The position numbers and the translations under genes are program-made. Below, in pieces: positions 1 through 11,112 of a stretch of DNA of 64,000 nt. The stretch spans positions 496,001-560,000 of the forward strand of contig JAACJM010000023.1 in the NCBI GenBank assembly GCA_013368315.1, written 5' to 3'. Positions within the stretch are counted from its first letter, which is position 1. Each line of letters opens with the position of its first letter. The notes under the pieces are model-generated. The model was not told the DNA's origin. It did not search any database and saw only the letters and a list, made by a program, of their open reading frames with translations. The stretch is from Tetrapyrgos nigripes (lineage: Eukaryota > Basidiomycota > Agaricomycetes > Agaricales > Campanellaceae).

Positions 1-3000
1 ATCATGTGCAATACTTCGAAGGGAGACATGGCCGAATTGGGGGAGTTTTCTGTGCCCTGAATAAGTTCAGTTTGCAGAGGAAGAGGAGGCAATTGAGATG
101 GGTCATAGGTTCTAGCAGAATTGAAATCTGTGTTCAAATCAGAAGATGTATTTGCATTTGGCACGTATACTTGCGAGGAGGGGCCTGAAGCTGCACGTCT
201 CAGAGAAGCTTTCATGGATGCAGCACTCTTGTACGATGCAGTCCAAGCTTCGATGTTTTTCTTTGTAAGGGAAGGGAGAGCAGTATTCATAGGTTGAATG
301 TTGTCTGAATTGATGTCTAGACAGTAATTTGGAGCGGTCAGCCACTGACATAGTTGCAAATTTTTGATCAACGAGTTGTACTGTTGGTGGGCTTGTTTTG
401 GATCGGTGCCACTTTGAACGTCGTTATCACTATCATTGAACATGTGATGCATAGATTGAAATAGCTCCATTCTTTTTTTGGTCTTCTCAGATTGTTTTCT
501 CAACCTTTCAGAATCACGCTCATCTTCACACTCATAAATAGCTTCCCAGTTAACAATGATACGCAAAGCAAAAGGCAAAAACTGATATGATTCAAATTCA
601 GAATCAAGGGATGTCGTTAACAATGGCATATCTGGAGAAAAAGGTTTAAAGTGAGCGAGAGCTAATAACTTGTGCCCACTTGTGCCTTGGCAGGGAATTC
701 CTTGTCCAATGATATTGGGAACACATTCTTTCCATGGCTCCGAGGGGAAGTTGTTGGAAATCAGGACCAATTCATGAGTATCGGACATTGGATGGCTTGC
801 AAGAAGTTTGAATCTACGGCGGACATTCAGCCTGTTTGTCTTCAAATCTTGTTTTCTCTCCATGACAAATGTCCTTGTAAAGTCATAGAAACTGATTTTT
901 GAAAGGTTTTTGTCACAATGCCAATAGTTCAATACTTGATTGGTAGTTTTGATTGAACCATCATCATTCACTTGAATGCGGATCTTGGGAGCCAAATAAT
1001 CGCCTGCGTTGTCTCGATTGTGCTCAACATCACTTTGGGAAGGTGTTGGAGAGTCAGGTAGGTAATTGGAATATTCTTTGGAGACAAATTCGATAAGTAA
1101 AGCACTTTGCAACGGAGTGGTAAGGTGAGAAGGGATAGTATCATCCAAACCTCGGAGATATCTCGCAGCTTGTTGAGCATGAATTCTCTGTTGACTGGTC
1201 AATTGAGACAGACACTTTTGCAATATATGCTTGGTGTCGCCTAATGGAAAAGCTTTCAGATCTTTGGAGTGGAGTTTCTCAATAGATGCGATGGCTTTTG
1301 ACAAAAGGGAAAACATGTCGCTAGTAGACAAAGGATTTTTCGTAATATAGTCTGTAATGTAAAACATGGCAGCCCTCGCAGCTTTGCCAGATAGTATACA
1401 CTTGAGATCATGATTGTGTCAGGAAAAAACAAGCACAAGCGGGTTATGGAAATTGATGTTTGGATCTCGTATAGGGAGGTAAATTGAGTTTGTATCGGGT
1501 TCAAATTCACATCTTGAATTTAGTTCCATTGGATAACCAAATCTGCAGCCAGAACCTGGAGGTCTTCTTTTTGTACAAACACCCTGACAACGATGTCGCT
1601 GAACTTTTTCTCCAACTTTTTTGTGTTCATAATCAAAAATTTCCTGCCACTCATTCCAGACAATAGGATTTGACAAGTCATCGATAGCAGGGGGAATGGG
1701 AGGTCTCTCAGAGCGAGGATCTACATTTTTTTCTTCCTGATATTCGATATCCGGTAAGTGATGCCAAATGAGCTGATCAAAGAATAGACAAAATCTTCGT
1801 TCAAAATCTGGGTCGATGCGCATTCTGGCATGAGTCTCAGCAGGATTCAAGCCTCCCACCAAGAAGATCTCAAAATGACCATGATATTCTCCACGCTCTG
1901 TCTGTTCAAGTGTACCATAAAAGGCTCTGATCTTTCCAAAAATTCCCCCATTTTCTGTTGAACATCGGTTATCAAAGTCCCATCCTAATAAGAATCTGAA
2001 AATCTGAAAGCTGTTTCAAACGAGAATTGGAAAAAGTCTGCAGCAGCGACAGGATCATTAGCAAGTCGACGAGCACGTTCATACCTTGAGACGAGTTTAG
2101 GAAACCTAGAATCTAAGTCTACAGATATATCCCCAAAGATTACCTGGAAAATTGGACTGTGAACGGCACACGGATTGAATGTAAAAAAAAGTTGTGGGAG
2201 GCCGAAATAACCAAAGTACGATCTGATTTCTTTTCTTGTATGAACCTTTGCTGACTGAGAGCCAGGTATTCTGGCGGCCACTGTGTTAACCTTCTGCAGC
2301 AATTGAAAGCCCAGTTTTTCTTGAGGTGTCAGTGTTTGAAGAAATCCTTCCTTTTCTATCCTCTTTGCCAGGTTTTCAAGTGATTTGGATGTAAGAGAGG
2401 CAAAGGAATTATTGACGAAGGTCAAATACCGAGAGGATGTTGTCATATGTACATGAATATGAGCTGTCCTATGTTGCATAATGTTGAATATCACAAAAAG
2501 AAACGTGTAGTGATATCTGAAAGACCTATGACAAAGATCAAGGTAGTAGTTGGCTTGTGTTTCGAAGGTAACATACGGTTTGCGTTCTCGGTTCTCAAAT
2601 CCACCAATCCCCAAAGGAAAGAGGGTAGGAAACATACCGCAACCAAGATTGGGATTGTTGTACTCAGGCACAAAACTGTACGAATGATGGATGGCAAGGT
2701 CTGGAATGGAACAATCACGACTGGCTTGAATATTTCTCAATGCAGATGAAACCATGGACCACGCTGGAATTTTAGTGCAATCAGGATCATGTACTCCGAG
2801 ATGTTCTAAGATGGCTTGTCTATGTTCTGAAAATGGCTCACCGTTGATGTCCTGGTCGGCATTGGATTCTAAAAATTGAGCGCTAGGATGTTCAGAAAAA
2901 GACGAGGATTGTTGATCAAACACTGACGTAGCACTAGTTTCCCAGTCATACACAATACACTGTTCAAGGCCTGGTATAATGTCATTTTCTGGATACATGT

Positions 3001-4627
3001 TCAAGATTTCGGTAGAAGGTAGGGAGAAGTTTTTATACAAACGATTATGTCGGAACAGATAGTGCAGCAGTCTTGATACAACTGATTTTCGGACGTACAA
3101 CTGCTTGATTTGCCGTAACTCTTGCAACGTCAATTTCTTCGGTCCAACAAAAACAACACTTATCATACCATTCAGATCATCTGGTGAGTGGGGTAAAACT
3201 CTAGCGGTAGACACAGTATTTAGCTCAAAAGCAGACGTGTTCCCATGGAGAACATGGGGCTGGTCTTCGTCCAGAGAGCCATACAGACGTATAACAAGAA
3301 CGGTGGTATGATAAAGTGTGCAGACCATTTCTTCAGCCCAAGTAATATTGAGTTCAAGAAGATCAGAAGGTAACATGCCTCTGTAGAACTCGTTTGCAAG
3401 TGATAGAGGTGGCAAGCTGTTTTTGCAGAGACAGGAATAACAACACTTGCAGATATACACAGCTGGCTTATTATCGGTGTCAACAAAGCCCTTTTTCTCG
3501 AAAAAACAACCATTTAAACATGGGTGGAGGTATTGGAAGTGATCAGCGGGGGCATGAGTCAATATAAAAGGATCAGTACATTTCAATAACTCAACGGAAG
3601 GTATAGCACTAACAGCAACGGTTTCACCACTGAGATCAGTATCTTCACACGCACAGACTGCACAAATATTTGGAGGGACATAAACAGATTTGCAACGGTA
3701 GCTGGCTAAACAACTTATCTGTGTAGAAACTGGGACAAACTCGGGCCATCGTTCTCTCTCCTCCAGAAACCATGGCCGATACAAATCAATCTGATCAAAA
3801 ACTAGGCATTCGGAGGATTGTTTCTTACATGCATAAACTTCAGATTCCGAGAAAATAACATTGACGACAGCGCCAAATACACCAGTCAAAATTTCCCAAA
3901 CCACAGACACACGATCTTCACCTTCAAATGTAGAAACGCATCTTTCCGGCCTATAGAATAGGAAAAGTTGAGCAAGATCCTCGTTGGACAAAGTGAATAA
4001 CATTTTCAATCGAGCAACGAAGAAATGAGAAAGTACAACAGAAATTGAGCTAGACTTTCCTTGGAAACCTACAATCTGAATACGATATTCAAGAGTAGCT
4101 TGATTTTTGATTATAGTGGCCACTGGAATAGATATAGCAAGTTCAGCGAGGAATTTTGGTGATTGTGAGTCAAAGCAATGGACAACGACATCCACTGCGG
4201 CGGGCGTCAACAGCCAATGTTTGAAGCCTTTAACAGCACCGGGTTTAACCATCAAATATAAAATCTTTTCGCCGAGCAGATGACAAAAGCCCTCACCAAG
4301 TTCACGTTCCATTGTTTGATACTTCAATTGATACTGATACACAGAAGGAGAAACAGTGGATGAGTTTTCAGCAAAAGCGAGCTTTTCAGCAAGGATATCA
4401 GCAATGGAACGGGCTCTCAATGCTTTGGATTACTTAGCAGGTGCATTACAGTCAACATGCTGATGAAGATGTAGAAGATCCACAACGGACAAACGTTGTA
4501 AAGTCTCAGACAAAGATGGAACGAGGAACAATGGACAGGCATTGGCAGTGACACTGAGACAATGGGGAAGAGTCATGGCCGTAACGTGAAGAAGGTGACG
4601 GAACACAATAGAAGGAAATGACCTCAT
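1..4627 (-). pseudogene. Helitron Rep/helicase-like protein, N-terminal two thirds, broken
   Basis: The ATG is at 4625-4627. Order seen: a short N-terminal part; a DUF6570-like region with several CxxC pairs (CAVCAC, CKCC) and the signature LPPLSLANEFY; then a Helitron_like_N/Rep region. The Rep region includes the FTFNP motif and, at about 1880-1930, the YHGHFEIF stretch that fits the HUH nickase motif. The conserved YITDYITKN block follows at about 1335-1370 and the frame stays open to position 1. PIF1-type helicase motifs would lie beyond the edge. Three lesions break it: an in-frame TAA at 4430-4432, a frame change at about 1985-2005, and an in-frame TGA at 1419-1421 with open sequence on both sides. 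Both stops could be C-to-T changes from CAA and CGA. The element is therefore not autonomous as read. Confidence 0.85.
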
Positions 4628-4766
4628 TGCGGAAATCGCTGTTTCAAAAATTCAAACCCCCCTTGCCAGGACCGGCTGATCGGTCGGTGGAACATGTCCC
4701 TCCTCCTGTCCCTTCGGTCCGGAGTCAGGGACTCCCTCTCCTCCCTCTGGTCGGAGTCGGGGACTC
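1..4766 (-). mobile_element. Helitron, 5' part, decayed and truncated by the window edge
   Basis: A rolling-circle transposon read leftwards. Its 5' region lies at about 4640-4766 and its large Rep/helicase gene at 1-4627; the helicase end and the 3' terminus lie beyond position 1. The 5' untranslated region contains a GC-rich segment partly duplicated in tandem (GTCCCTGACTCCG-type units, 4680-4765). The same 5' sequence, including the stretch around CTGGCAAGGGGGGTTT and the ATGAGGTCATT start region, recurs on the plus strand near 54720 and 58745, so it is a family-level feature. The exact 5' terminus cannot be fixed, because a MITE is inserted at 4770 and no clear A|TC junction is visible. 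Confidence 0.85.
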
Positions 4767-5795
4767 AGTCACTGCGGGCAGCCATTGATATTTGCAGGCA
4801 TTTTTGTTGGGACTTAAATTACGAATTTTTAGCTTTCCATTTAAAGCTGGCATTTCAGCAACAAACAGTGTTCGTCCTAAGGTGTAAGGCTTAATTAAGT
4901 TAAGGCCTTAATCCATTAAGAAATTAAGGCCTAACGCTTTTCCTGGACCTTAAAATACTTAATTAAGCCTTAGAGTACCACGTGAAATGACATCACTCAG
5001 CTGAGAAATTTTTTCATAGACTACATCTACGGTGCTCGTACACTGCTACAATGCCTCGTCCCGAAAACCGACTCTGGGCCTATTTCTACAAAGGCGAAAA
5101 GCAAAACAAAAGTCACTTCAAGGCCTACTGCTTTGGGTGCATCAAGAACAAGGCTCCTCCACACATAAAGAACGAGCCAGCATTAGACATCAAGACAATG
5201 AAGAACGAGAGCTGGTACAAGCAAGGTGAGTAGTAGCAAGTTATGGCAACATGGTTAGGAGCTCACCTTGTTATCCAAGCTTGTGCAGATGCTGGCCATG
5301 TCTTAGGGGTGAAAGAGTCCATGGTAGCTCACATCCTCGGAGGCGAAAGACCTTGCAATCATGCTAGCAAAGAAGCAAAGAAGGAAGCGACAATAGAATG
5401 AAACAAGTTGAGGAAACAGGGCTCGAAACAGGGAAGGGATTCAGAGGATGGGAATACAGACCAGGGAGAAGAAGACAATACTCGTGTGGCCTCATCCAAA
5501 AAGCGGCAGGTAGTTGACCTCCGAGAATACAAGCAGAGCACTCTGGATGGGAAGGTGTTTAAAGGTATAAGTATACCTTTCAATGACGAGCAAAGAAAGG
5601 CAATACACATCCAGTTTCTCCGAGCAACATTATCCGCCAATCTCAAGTTTAACTGGGTGGAGGATCTGGAAATAAAGACCCTCTTCGAAATGTTCCAAGC
5701 TCTGGCAGACAATGTGATTCCTTCAGCAAAACAACTGAGTACCAGTCTACTTGATGTGGAATACGAGCTTGTCGAGGAGGAGGTGAAGCAGGATG

Positions 5796-6310
5796 TGTCA
5801 AGGTTGTCGATACACTCGATAACCACCCAAGTCACACAATACGAGAAAGTCGGTTTACAGGAGAATAGATTGATCAGAGAGAGAGTTTTAAAGAGATGAA
5901 GAGAAAGTAAGCTGACTAGGCTCTACACTGCGTAATAAGAGTACGGAGCGGAGACGAAGTGAACGAACTAAGGAATAGGTTACAAGGATCACAGGTATAT
6001 AAGTAAAATATGAACAGATGGGAAAGAGTAAGTAATAATAGACAGTATCATGTGGAGATGTCAAGGGCGAGAGAATAACAAGTCAAATATGGATAGATGA
6101 AGGTACTGGATCACACAGCGTGATTGACAGTGAGAATGTCCATGGAGATAGGAATCGGAGGAGGTAGGAATGTGAGTCATAGATCTAGAGAGATGGTAAC
6201 TATAGACGATGATGAGAAATAGTTGATGTTTATGGGGTTAGAGTGGAGAATAGGTAGTAAAGGGAAAAGAATAGAAAGGAAAATGAATAGGCGGGAGACG
6301 ATTCATGACA
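5796..6310 (-). repeat. Gypsy-A 3' LTR
   Basis: 515 bp, TG...CA ended (TGTCAAGG...ATGACA on the plus strand), identical to the copy at 13320-13834. Its left neighbour is the target duplication GGATG at 5791-5795. Confidence 0.97.
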
Positions 6311-6325
6311 TTACTCCCTCTTTAG
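6311..6325 (-). promoter_or_regulatory. Gypsy-A polypurine tract
   Basis: On the minus strand CTAAAGAGGGAGTAA abuts the 3' LTR, which is the expected place and composition for the plus-strand primer of reverse transcription. Confidence 0.6.
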
Positions 6326-6837
6326 GACGAGCTTTCGCCGGAGCTCGTCAATCCTGTCTTCCAGTGCTCCGCCCACTGCTTGCGGAGTCGTCTGTCTACA
6401 TCCCCTTGGCTCGGCCAATACTTATCCCAGTCTATAGGGTAGTTTCCAATCTCCCATCTAGGATCGTTCCAGTCCAGGTTCCCCCATCCCGTGGTGTCGG
6501 TAGCCGTTCCCCATCCACCTCCATTGTCATCCATGCTCCATGGTACAACGTTGTTTGCCCCCCATACGCTGGCGTCTCCCCATCCTATATTCCCTCTGTG
6601 TTCCGCACGTAGCGACGTCCATTGTACCACGCAACGGGCCTTATGTCCTCTGCCCAATCTGCACCGTCCTGGCCCGTCCTCTCCTCCCCATGTGCAGCGT
6701 TGACACCCGTTGTGAGGTCCCGCGTGTTGTTTCGGCATCCGACACCGTCGTCCTGAACGGGACCCGTAGGTGCAGCGTCCCCTGTTGGATGGGATCGCGT
6801 CGTCCGCGTTGGTGTTGGTGGAGGAAGCGGTAGACAT
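6322..6837 (-). CDS. Accessory ORF of Gypsy-A: Cys/His- and Trp-rich protein with GW/WG motifs
   Basis: 171 aa with an ATG start, between pol and the 3' LTR, 159 nt after the pol stop and overlapping the polypurine tract by a few bases. The N-terminal part (about 20-70) has nine Cys/His residues in two similar modules, C22-x9-C32-x5-H38-x3-H42 and C48-x10-C59-x5-H65-x3-C69, suggesting metal binding. The C-terminal part has 13 Trp in all, many as GW or WG in Gly/Asp/Asn/Thr-rich context: W86, W92, W109, W118 and W50. No signal peptide or membrane segment is seen, so it is not an envelope protein. The function is unknown. The Trp pattern resembles Argonaute-hook peptides, which is inference only. 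An intact frame beside identical LTRs argues that it is maintained. Confidence 0.6.
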   Translation of the reverse strand: MSTASSTNTNADDAIPSNRGRCTYGSRSGRRCRMPKQHAGPHNGCQRCTWGGEDGPGRCRLGRGHKARCVVQWTSLRAEHRGNIGWGDASVWGANNVVPWSMDDNGGGWGTATDTTGWGNLDWNDPRWEIGNYPIDWDKYWPSQGDVDRRLRKQWAEHWKTGLTSSGESSS

Positions 6838-6996
6838 AGTGATGTTGAAGATGTTGTACGAGATGGGCTGGTAGGATGTGATTGAGTTCTGTCCTTCTTC
6901 GCTGTAGAGAGGGGTCTTTTATACTTCTTTGTCTGTATAGAGGGAACTTTGAATGGACGGTCAAGTCACCCCGGGATGGTTTGACAGTAAACGCCG

Positions 6997-9900
6997 TTAA
7001 CGAGGGAATGCGATTGAAGAGTGATGACAGAATTCTGAGGTTGATTGCCGAGTGGGGTGTGAAGGCGGGCATAGGATGCCCACGGTTCGTAACAGTGTTT
7101 CTCCTCGGAGTTGTGCTTTCGCCTGAAGTACCCGGGTACTTCGCCATATGTCTTCCATGGCGACGCCCAGTGAACGCACCGTTGTTCCCGGACGTATCAG
7201 GTTTTTGGGTCGATATGCGTCTGGATGTTGTTGATGGAAGGTTTCGATCATCTCTTTCACCTTCGTCAGTCCTGACGCTGGTTCCCATGAGTTTTCCGAG
7301 TCAGCATAATCCAACCATTTGACAAGGTATTGTACTCCCCGTCGGTTTCTCGTTGGTTTTGAATCCAGAATTGCCTCCACATCATATTCGTTGTCTTCGG
7401 GTAATAGCTCAGCAGGTTCTCCCGGGTAGTTCACTCCGTGGGCTTCGGTTTCTTTGTACGGCGATAGGAGTGAGGCGTGGAACACTGGGTGAATGCGCCA
7501 GCCATTCGGTAATTTGAGTCGATAATTGACTTCACTGATAACGTCAGTGATTTCGAACGGTCCATGACGGCGATTTGCCAACTTAGCTTTCGGTCGCGTT
7601 GTTTTCAGATTCTTCCCATCCAGCAGCACTTTATCCCCAACCTTAAACTTCACCCCTTCGTTCCGGTAGTCCTTGTTTTGCTCCTTCATTAGTTCGGCTG
7701 CCGTCGCCAGACTTGCTTTCAGTTCTTCTCGAACTGTATCCAAGTTCTGGAGGCGTTCCTCGACTTTTGGTACGTGTGAAGTTGGGTTGATTGAAGGGAA
7801 TAATCGTGGCAGAAATCCATGGAGTAATTCAAACGGTGATTTCCCAGTCGCTGAGTGAACCCGGGTATTATGACAGAATTCAGCGTATGGCAGGTATTTG
7901 ACCCAATCGTCTTGGCGATAGTTACAGAAGGTCCGGAGGTATTGTTCCAGTTCTTGATTGAACCTTTCTGTTTCTCCGTCTGTCTGCGGATGGTAAGCGG
8001 TACTAAGTGCCGAAGTGATACCTAACTTAGCGTAAATGCCTTTCATCACTTGGCTTGCAAATTGAGGTCCGCGGTCAGATACCATTTTATCCCACAAGCC
8101 ATACCGTCGCCAGGTATTGTCGAACAATAGGTCGATTGTTCCGTCGCTGTCAATATCTTTTCTGCATGGGGAAATGACAACTGTCTTTGTTGAGCGATCG
8201 ACTGTGACGTGAATTGCATTGAAGCCGTCGCATTCTGGCAGGTCCGTGATGAAATCGGTTGTGATGGTACCAAAGGGTCGTTCCGGTATTTCGTTTGGGA
8301 TTAAGGGTACGTGCGCAGGATGGTTGTCTGCCTTGGTTAACTGGCAGGTAGCACATCCTTCAACGTAGTTGCGAACGAATACTGACATACCGGGCCACCA
8401 GAATTCTCTACTGACGAGTTCATAGGTTTTGAATCTTCCCGGGTGGCCTGCAGTAAGGCTGTCGTGATGCATTTTAACGATATCCCGCCTGAGCTTCTGA
8501 TCGTTTGGGACGTAGACCTTCCCTCGGAACAGGATAATTCCGTCTTCATAGTTCCATTCCTGCAAATTCTTTGCCAAAGCGCGGGGTCCGTTGTCAATGA
8601 TAGTTCGTAACGCACTCACGACTTCAGCATCCTTATCTGGACATTCCTTTATTCGCCTTTTCAATTCCGCATCTCCTATTGCGGTTACTGTTCCTGGTCG
8701 CGTCGCTCGAATTCTGAAGAATCTAGGGTCAAGTAAGACCCTGTCCTTGTTGTCGTTCTCGACCCCCTCTTTATGATCCGATCTTCGAGAGAGTGGGTCA
8801 CTTCGATTCAGATTTCCCGGTTTATGGGTGAGCGTAAAGTCGAATCTGGTCAAGAACAAGGCCATCCTTGCTTGTCGTCGGCTGAGTTTTTGAGCCGAAG
8901 TAAAATATCTGAGGTTGTCGTGATCAGTTAAGATTTCGATGGTATGTGGTCCTCCTTCAAGGTAGTGCCGCCAAGCTTCAAGTCCTCGTATAATTGCTAG
9001 CAGTTCTTTGTCATGGATGTCGTAGTTTCGTTCGGTTTCGGACAACGCTTTTGACAGGTAGGCTACTGGGTGCCATTTGCCGTCCGTTCCTTGTTGTTGC
9101 AGGATACCTCCTGTGGCGTAATCTGACGCGTCAACTTCTACTCGGTACGGTTTAGAATGGTCAGGCATGAGAAGAACCGGTGAAGTTGTGAACGTATCTT
9201 TAAGTGCCTGGAAGGCCCTTTGAGCTTCTTCAGACCATTCCCATGGATGTTCCTTTTTCGTGAGATCGAACAGGGGTCGTGCGATTTTTGAGAAATCTTG
9301 TATGAAACGTCGATAGAAGTTTCCGAAGCCGAGGAATGACTGTACGTCTTTGATGTTCCGTGGAACTGGCCATTTAGTTACTCCTTCGACCTTGATTGGA
9401 TCCATCGCCAATGTGTTATGTGATACGATGAGGCCGAGGAACTCCACTGAGTCAGTTTCGAAGGTACATTTCTCTGGTTTAGCGTATAGGTCGTTTTCCT
9501 GGAGTCGTGCCAGTACTTGTTTTACCATGCATCGATGTTCTTCTAGGGATTCCGTGAATATAAGAATATCGTCCATATAGATTACGACTTTTCCAGAGTC
9601 GATCAAGTCCTTGAATAGGGTATTCATCATTGCTTGGAACGTGGCTGGAGAATTCATAAGACCGAAAAACATCACCGTTGGTTCAAAGAGACCGCGGTTG
9701 GTTTTGAACGCCGCTTTCCATTCATCTCCCTTCTTGATACGCACGTTGTTATATCCCCATCTAAGGTCGACCTTGGAGAATATTCGTGCCCCTTTGAGTT
9801 TGTCTACGAGTTCCGATATAAGCGGTAAAGGGTATTCGTTCTTGACGGTCCCTTTGTTTAGGGCGCGATAATCCTGTACTGGTCGTAGTTTTCCGTCTTT

Positions 9901-11112
9901 CTTTTTTACAAAGAAGAAGGGACTTGCCATAGGAGACTTCGACGGTCTTATGTACCCTTTCTCCAAGTTTTCCTTGATGAACTCGTCGAGTTCCTTTTGT
10001 TCATTTGGGGACAGCGGATATGTTTTGCAAGGGCGTGGTGTAAAGTCCGGTTTTAACTCAATGGCGTGATCCCATTCGCCACGTTTCGGTAGTCTTTCTG
10101 AGGTTTGTTTGTCAAAGACTTGTAGGAACTGATGATACTGCGAAGGGATCTTATCTTTAAGAGGTACATCGACCTGATCGATCTGAGCCGCCTCTGCGAG
10201 TTCTTGTGCTTTCGTAAAACCTGCACGGATGTTCAGATCCGGTCCTCCTGATACTTCTTCCTCGAATCTTTCCTCTTTCCCTAACAATTCTTCCATTACG
10301 TCCTGTTCCCACCGTTCTGGGATCGTGTCCCTCCCGTAGTCATCTTCGGTAAAGATTGCGGTTTCTTCTGAGTTTCGGTGGAAAGATCGAATAGGAATTC
10401 GACGTCGTCGTCCTGCAATTTTCGATTGGGCAATTGGTTTAAATCGTCCAACTGGTTCTATCCACCTGACTTGGTACTCCTTGTGATGGGTTCTCGGATC
10501 GATGACTGCAGGTTTCAAGGTTTTCGTTTTCAAATGAAGAACGGGAGGTTTTGCCGTGATACATGTTTCTGGACATCGAGTCATATCTACCCTTGAGTCC
10601 GACCAGTCTATATCCGGATTATGTTCTTCCAACCAATCGGTACCGAGGATTATATCATGATCTCCAATGTCCGTTACATAGAATTCGGCCTGTTCTTCAT
10701 GGTACGCTTTGCTGTCTCGAGAGTAGATACGAAGATTTTGGATAGTGTATTCCCGTACCCATCCCATGGTGTTTTCAGAGCCGTCAACGTTTCGAACTGG
10801 GAATGGGTTTTTGATAGGAAGGAGGGTGAGTTGATTTCTTTGTGCGAATTGACTGTTAATGATTATGCCTTCTGCACCGCTGTCTATTAGAGCGTTTGCG
10901 TCGATTTTTCTGCCAGTAATTTTGCCGATTAGTTCAGTTTTGAGTGTGATTGATGGTATCTGTTTATTGCGAGTGATTGCTGACATTCTTATTTCTGAAG
11001 GAAAGGATCGCTCACAAGAGGGGTATAACACACTATATCGATTGTTCTTTAACTGTCCGGTGTACTGTTTTACTCCTACTGACGACGTAACAGAGGAGCG
11101 CTTTAAAAATCC
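6997..11112 (-). CDS. pol: Gypsy-A pol polyprotein (PR-RT-RH-IN-chromodomain)
   Basis: The frame is open from 11112, where it overlaps the end of gag, to the stop at 6997; there is no ATG near its beginning. In order: aspartic protease (LIDSGAEG near 10880); reverse transcriptase with YMDDIL near 9575; RNase H (VDASDYATGG region); integrase with the H-H-C-C zinc module (HPGRF...CATC, about 8330-8450) and the acidic triad in TTDFITDLP, VSDRGPQFAS and HPQTDGETERFN; then a chromodomain near 7280-7400 (YLVKWLDYADSENSWEP). The chromodomain is expected to direct integration to marked chromatin. All catalytic motifs are intact. It is probably made by -1 frameshifting at the GATTTTTAA that ends gag. 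Confidence 0.95.
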   Translation of the reverse strand, partial: GFLKRSSVTSSVGVKQYTGQLKNNRYSVLYPSCERSFPSEIRMSAITRNKQIPSITLKTELIGKITGRKIDANALIDSGAEGIIINSQFAQRNQLTLLPIKNPFPVRNVDGSENTMGWVREYTIQNLRIYSRDSKAYHEEQAEFYVTDIGDHDIILGTDWLEEHNPDIDWSDSRVDMTRCPETCITAKPPVLHLKTKTLKPAVIDPRTHHKEYQVRWIEPVGRFKPIAQSKIAGRRRRIPIRSFHRNSEETAIFTEDDYGRDTIPERWEQDVMEELLGKEERFEEEVSGGPDLNIRAGFTKAQELAEAAQIDQVDVPLKDKIPSQYHQFLQVFDKQTSERLPKRGEWDHAIELKPDFTPRPCKTYPLSPNEQKELDEFIKENLEKGYIRPSKSPMASPFFFVKKKDGKLRPVQDYRALNKGTVKNEYPLPLISELVDKLKGARIFSKVDLRWGYNNVRIKKGDEWKAAFKTNRGLFEPTVMFFGLMNSPATFQAMMNTLFKDLIDSGKVVIYMDDILIFTESLEEHRCMVKQVLARLQENDLYAKPEKCTFETDSVEFLGLIVSHNTLAMDPIKVEGVTKWPVPRNIKDVQSFLGFGNFYRRFIQDFSKIARPLFDLTKKEHPWEWSEEAQRAFQALKDTFTTSPVLLMPDHSKPYRVEVDASDYATGGILQQQGTDGKWHPVAYLSKALSETERNYDIHDKELLAIIRGLEAWRHYLEGGPHTIEILTDHDNLRYFTSAQKLSRRQARMALFLTRFDFTLTHKPGNLNRSDPLSRRSDHKEGVENDNKDRVLLDPRFFRIRATRPGTVTAIGDAELKRRIKECPDKDAEVVSALRTIIDNGPRALAKNLQEWNYEDGIILFRGKVYVPNDQKLRRDIVKMHHDSLTAGHPGRFKTYELVSREFWWPGMSVFVRNYVEGCATCQLTKADNHPAHVPLIPNEIPERPFGTITTDFITDLPECDGFNAIHVTVDRSTKTVVISPCRKDIDSDGTIDLLFDNTWRRYGLWDKMVSDRGPQFASQVMKGIYAKLGITSALSTAYHPQTDGETERFNQELEQYLRTFCNYRQDDWVKYLPYAEFCHNTRVHSATGKSPFELLHGFLPRLFPSINPTSHVPKVEERLQNLDTVREELKASLATAAELMKEQNKDYRNEGVKFKVGDKVLLDGKNLKTTRPKAKLANRRHGPFEITDVISEVNYRLKLPNGWRIHPVFHASLLSPYKETEAHGVNYPGEPAELLPEDNEYDVEAILDSKPTRNRRGVQYLVKWLDYADSENSWEPASGLTKVKEMIETFHQQHPDAYRPKNLIRPGTTVRSLGVAMEDIWRSTRVLQAKAQLRGETLLRTVGILCPPSHPTRQSTSEFCHHSSIAFPR

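Noticed and set aside
1985..2012. A short intron explaining the Helitron frame change
   Set aside because: The only GT...AG pair that restores the frame gives a 26-bp intron, well below the 47-60 bp norm in this window; an indel is simpler.
6322..6837. Interpretation of the Gypsy-A post-pol ORF as an envelope gene
   Set aside because: No signal peptide, membrane span or cleavage site; the composition fits a soluble metal-binding protein.
6641..7288. 215-codon minus-strand frame overlapping pol and the accessory ORF of Gypsy-A
   Set aside because: Runs out of frame over the pol end and the 171-codon ORF, has low-complexity Arg/Thr/His composition and no motif; treated as a shadow.
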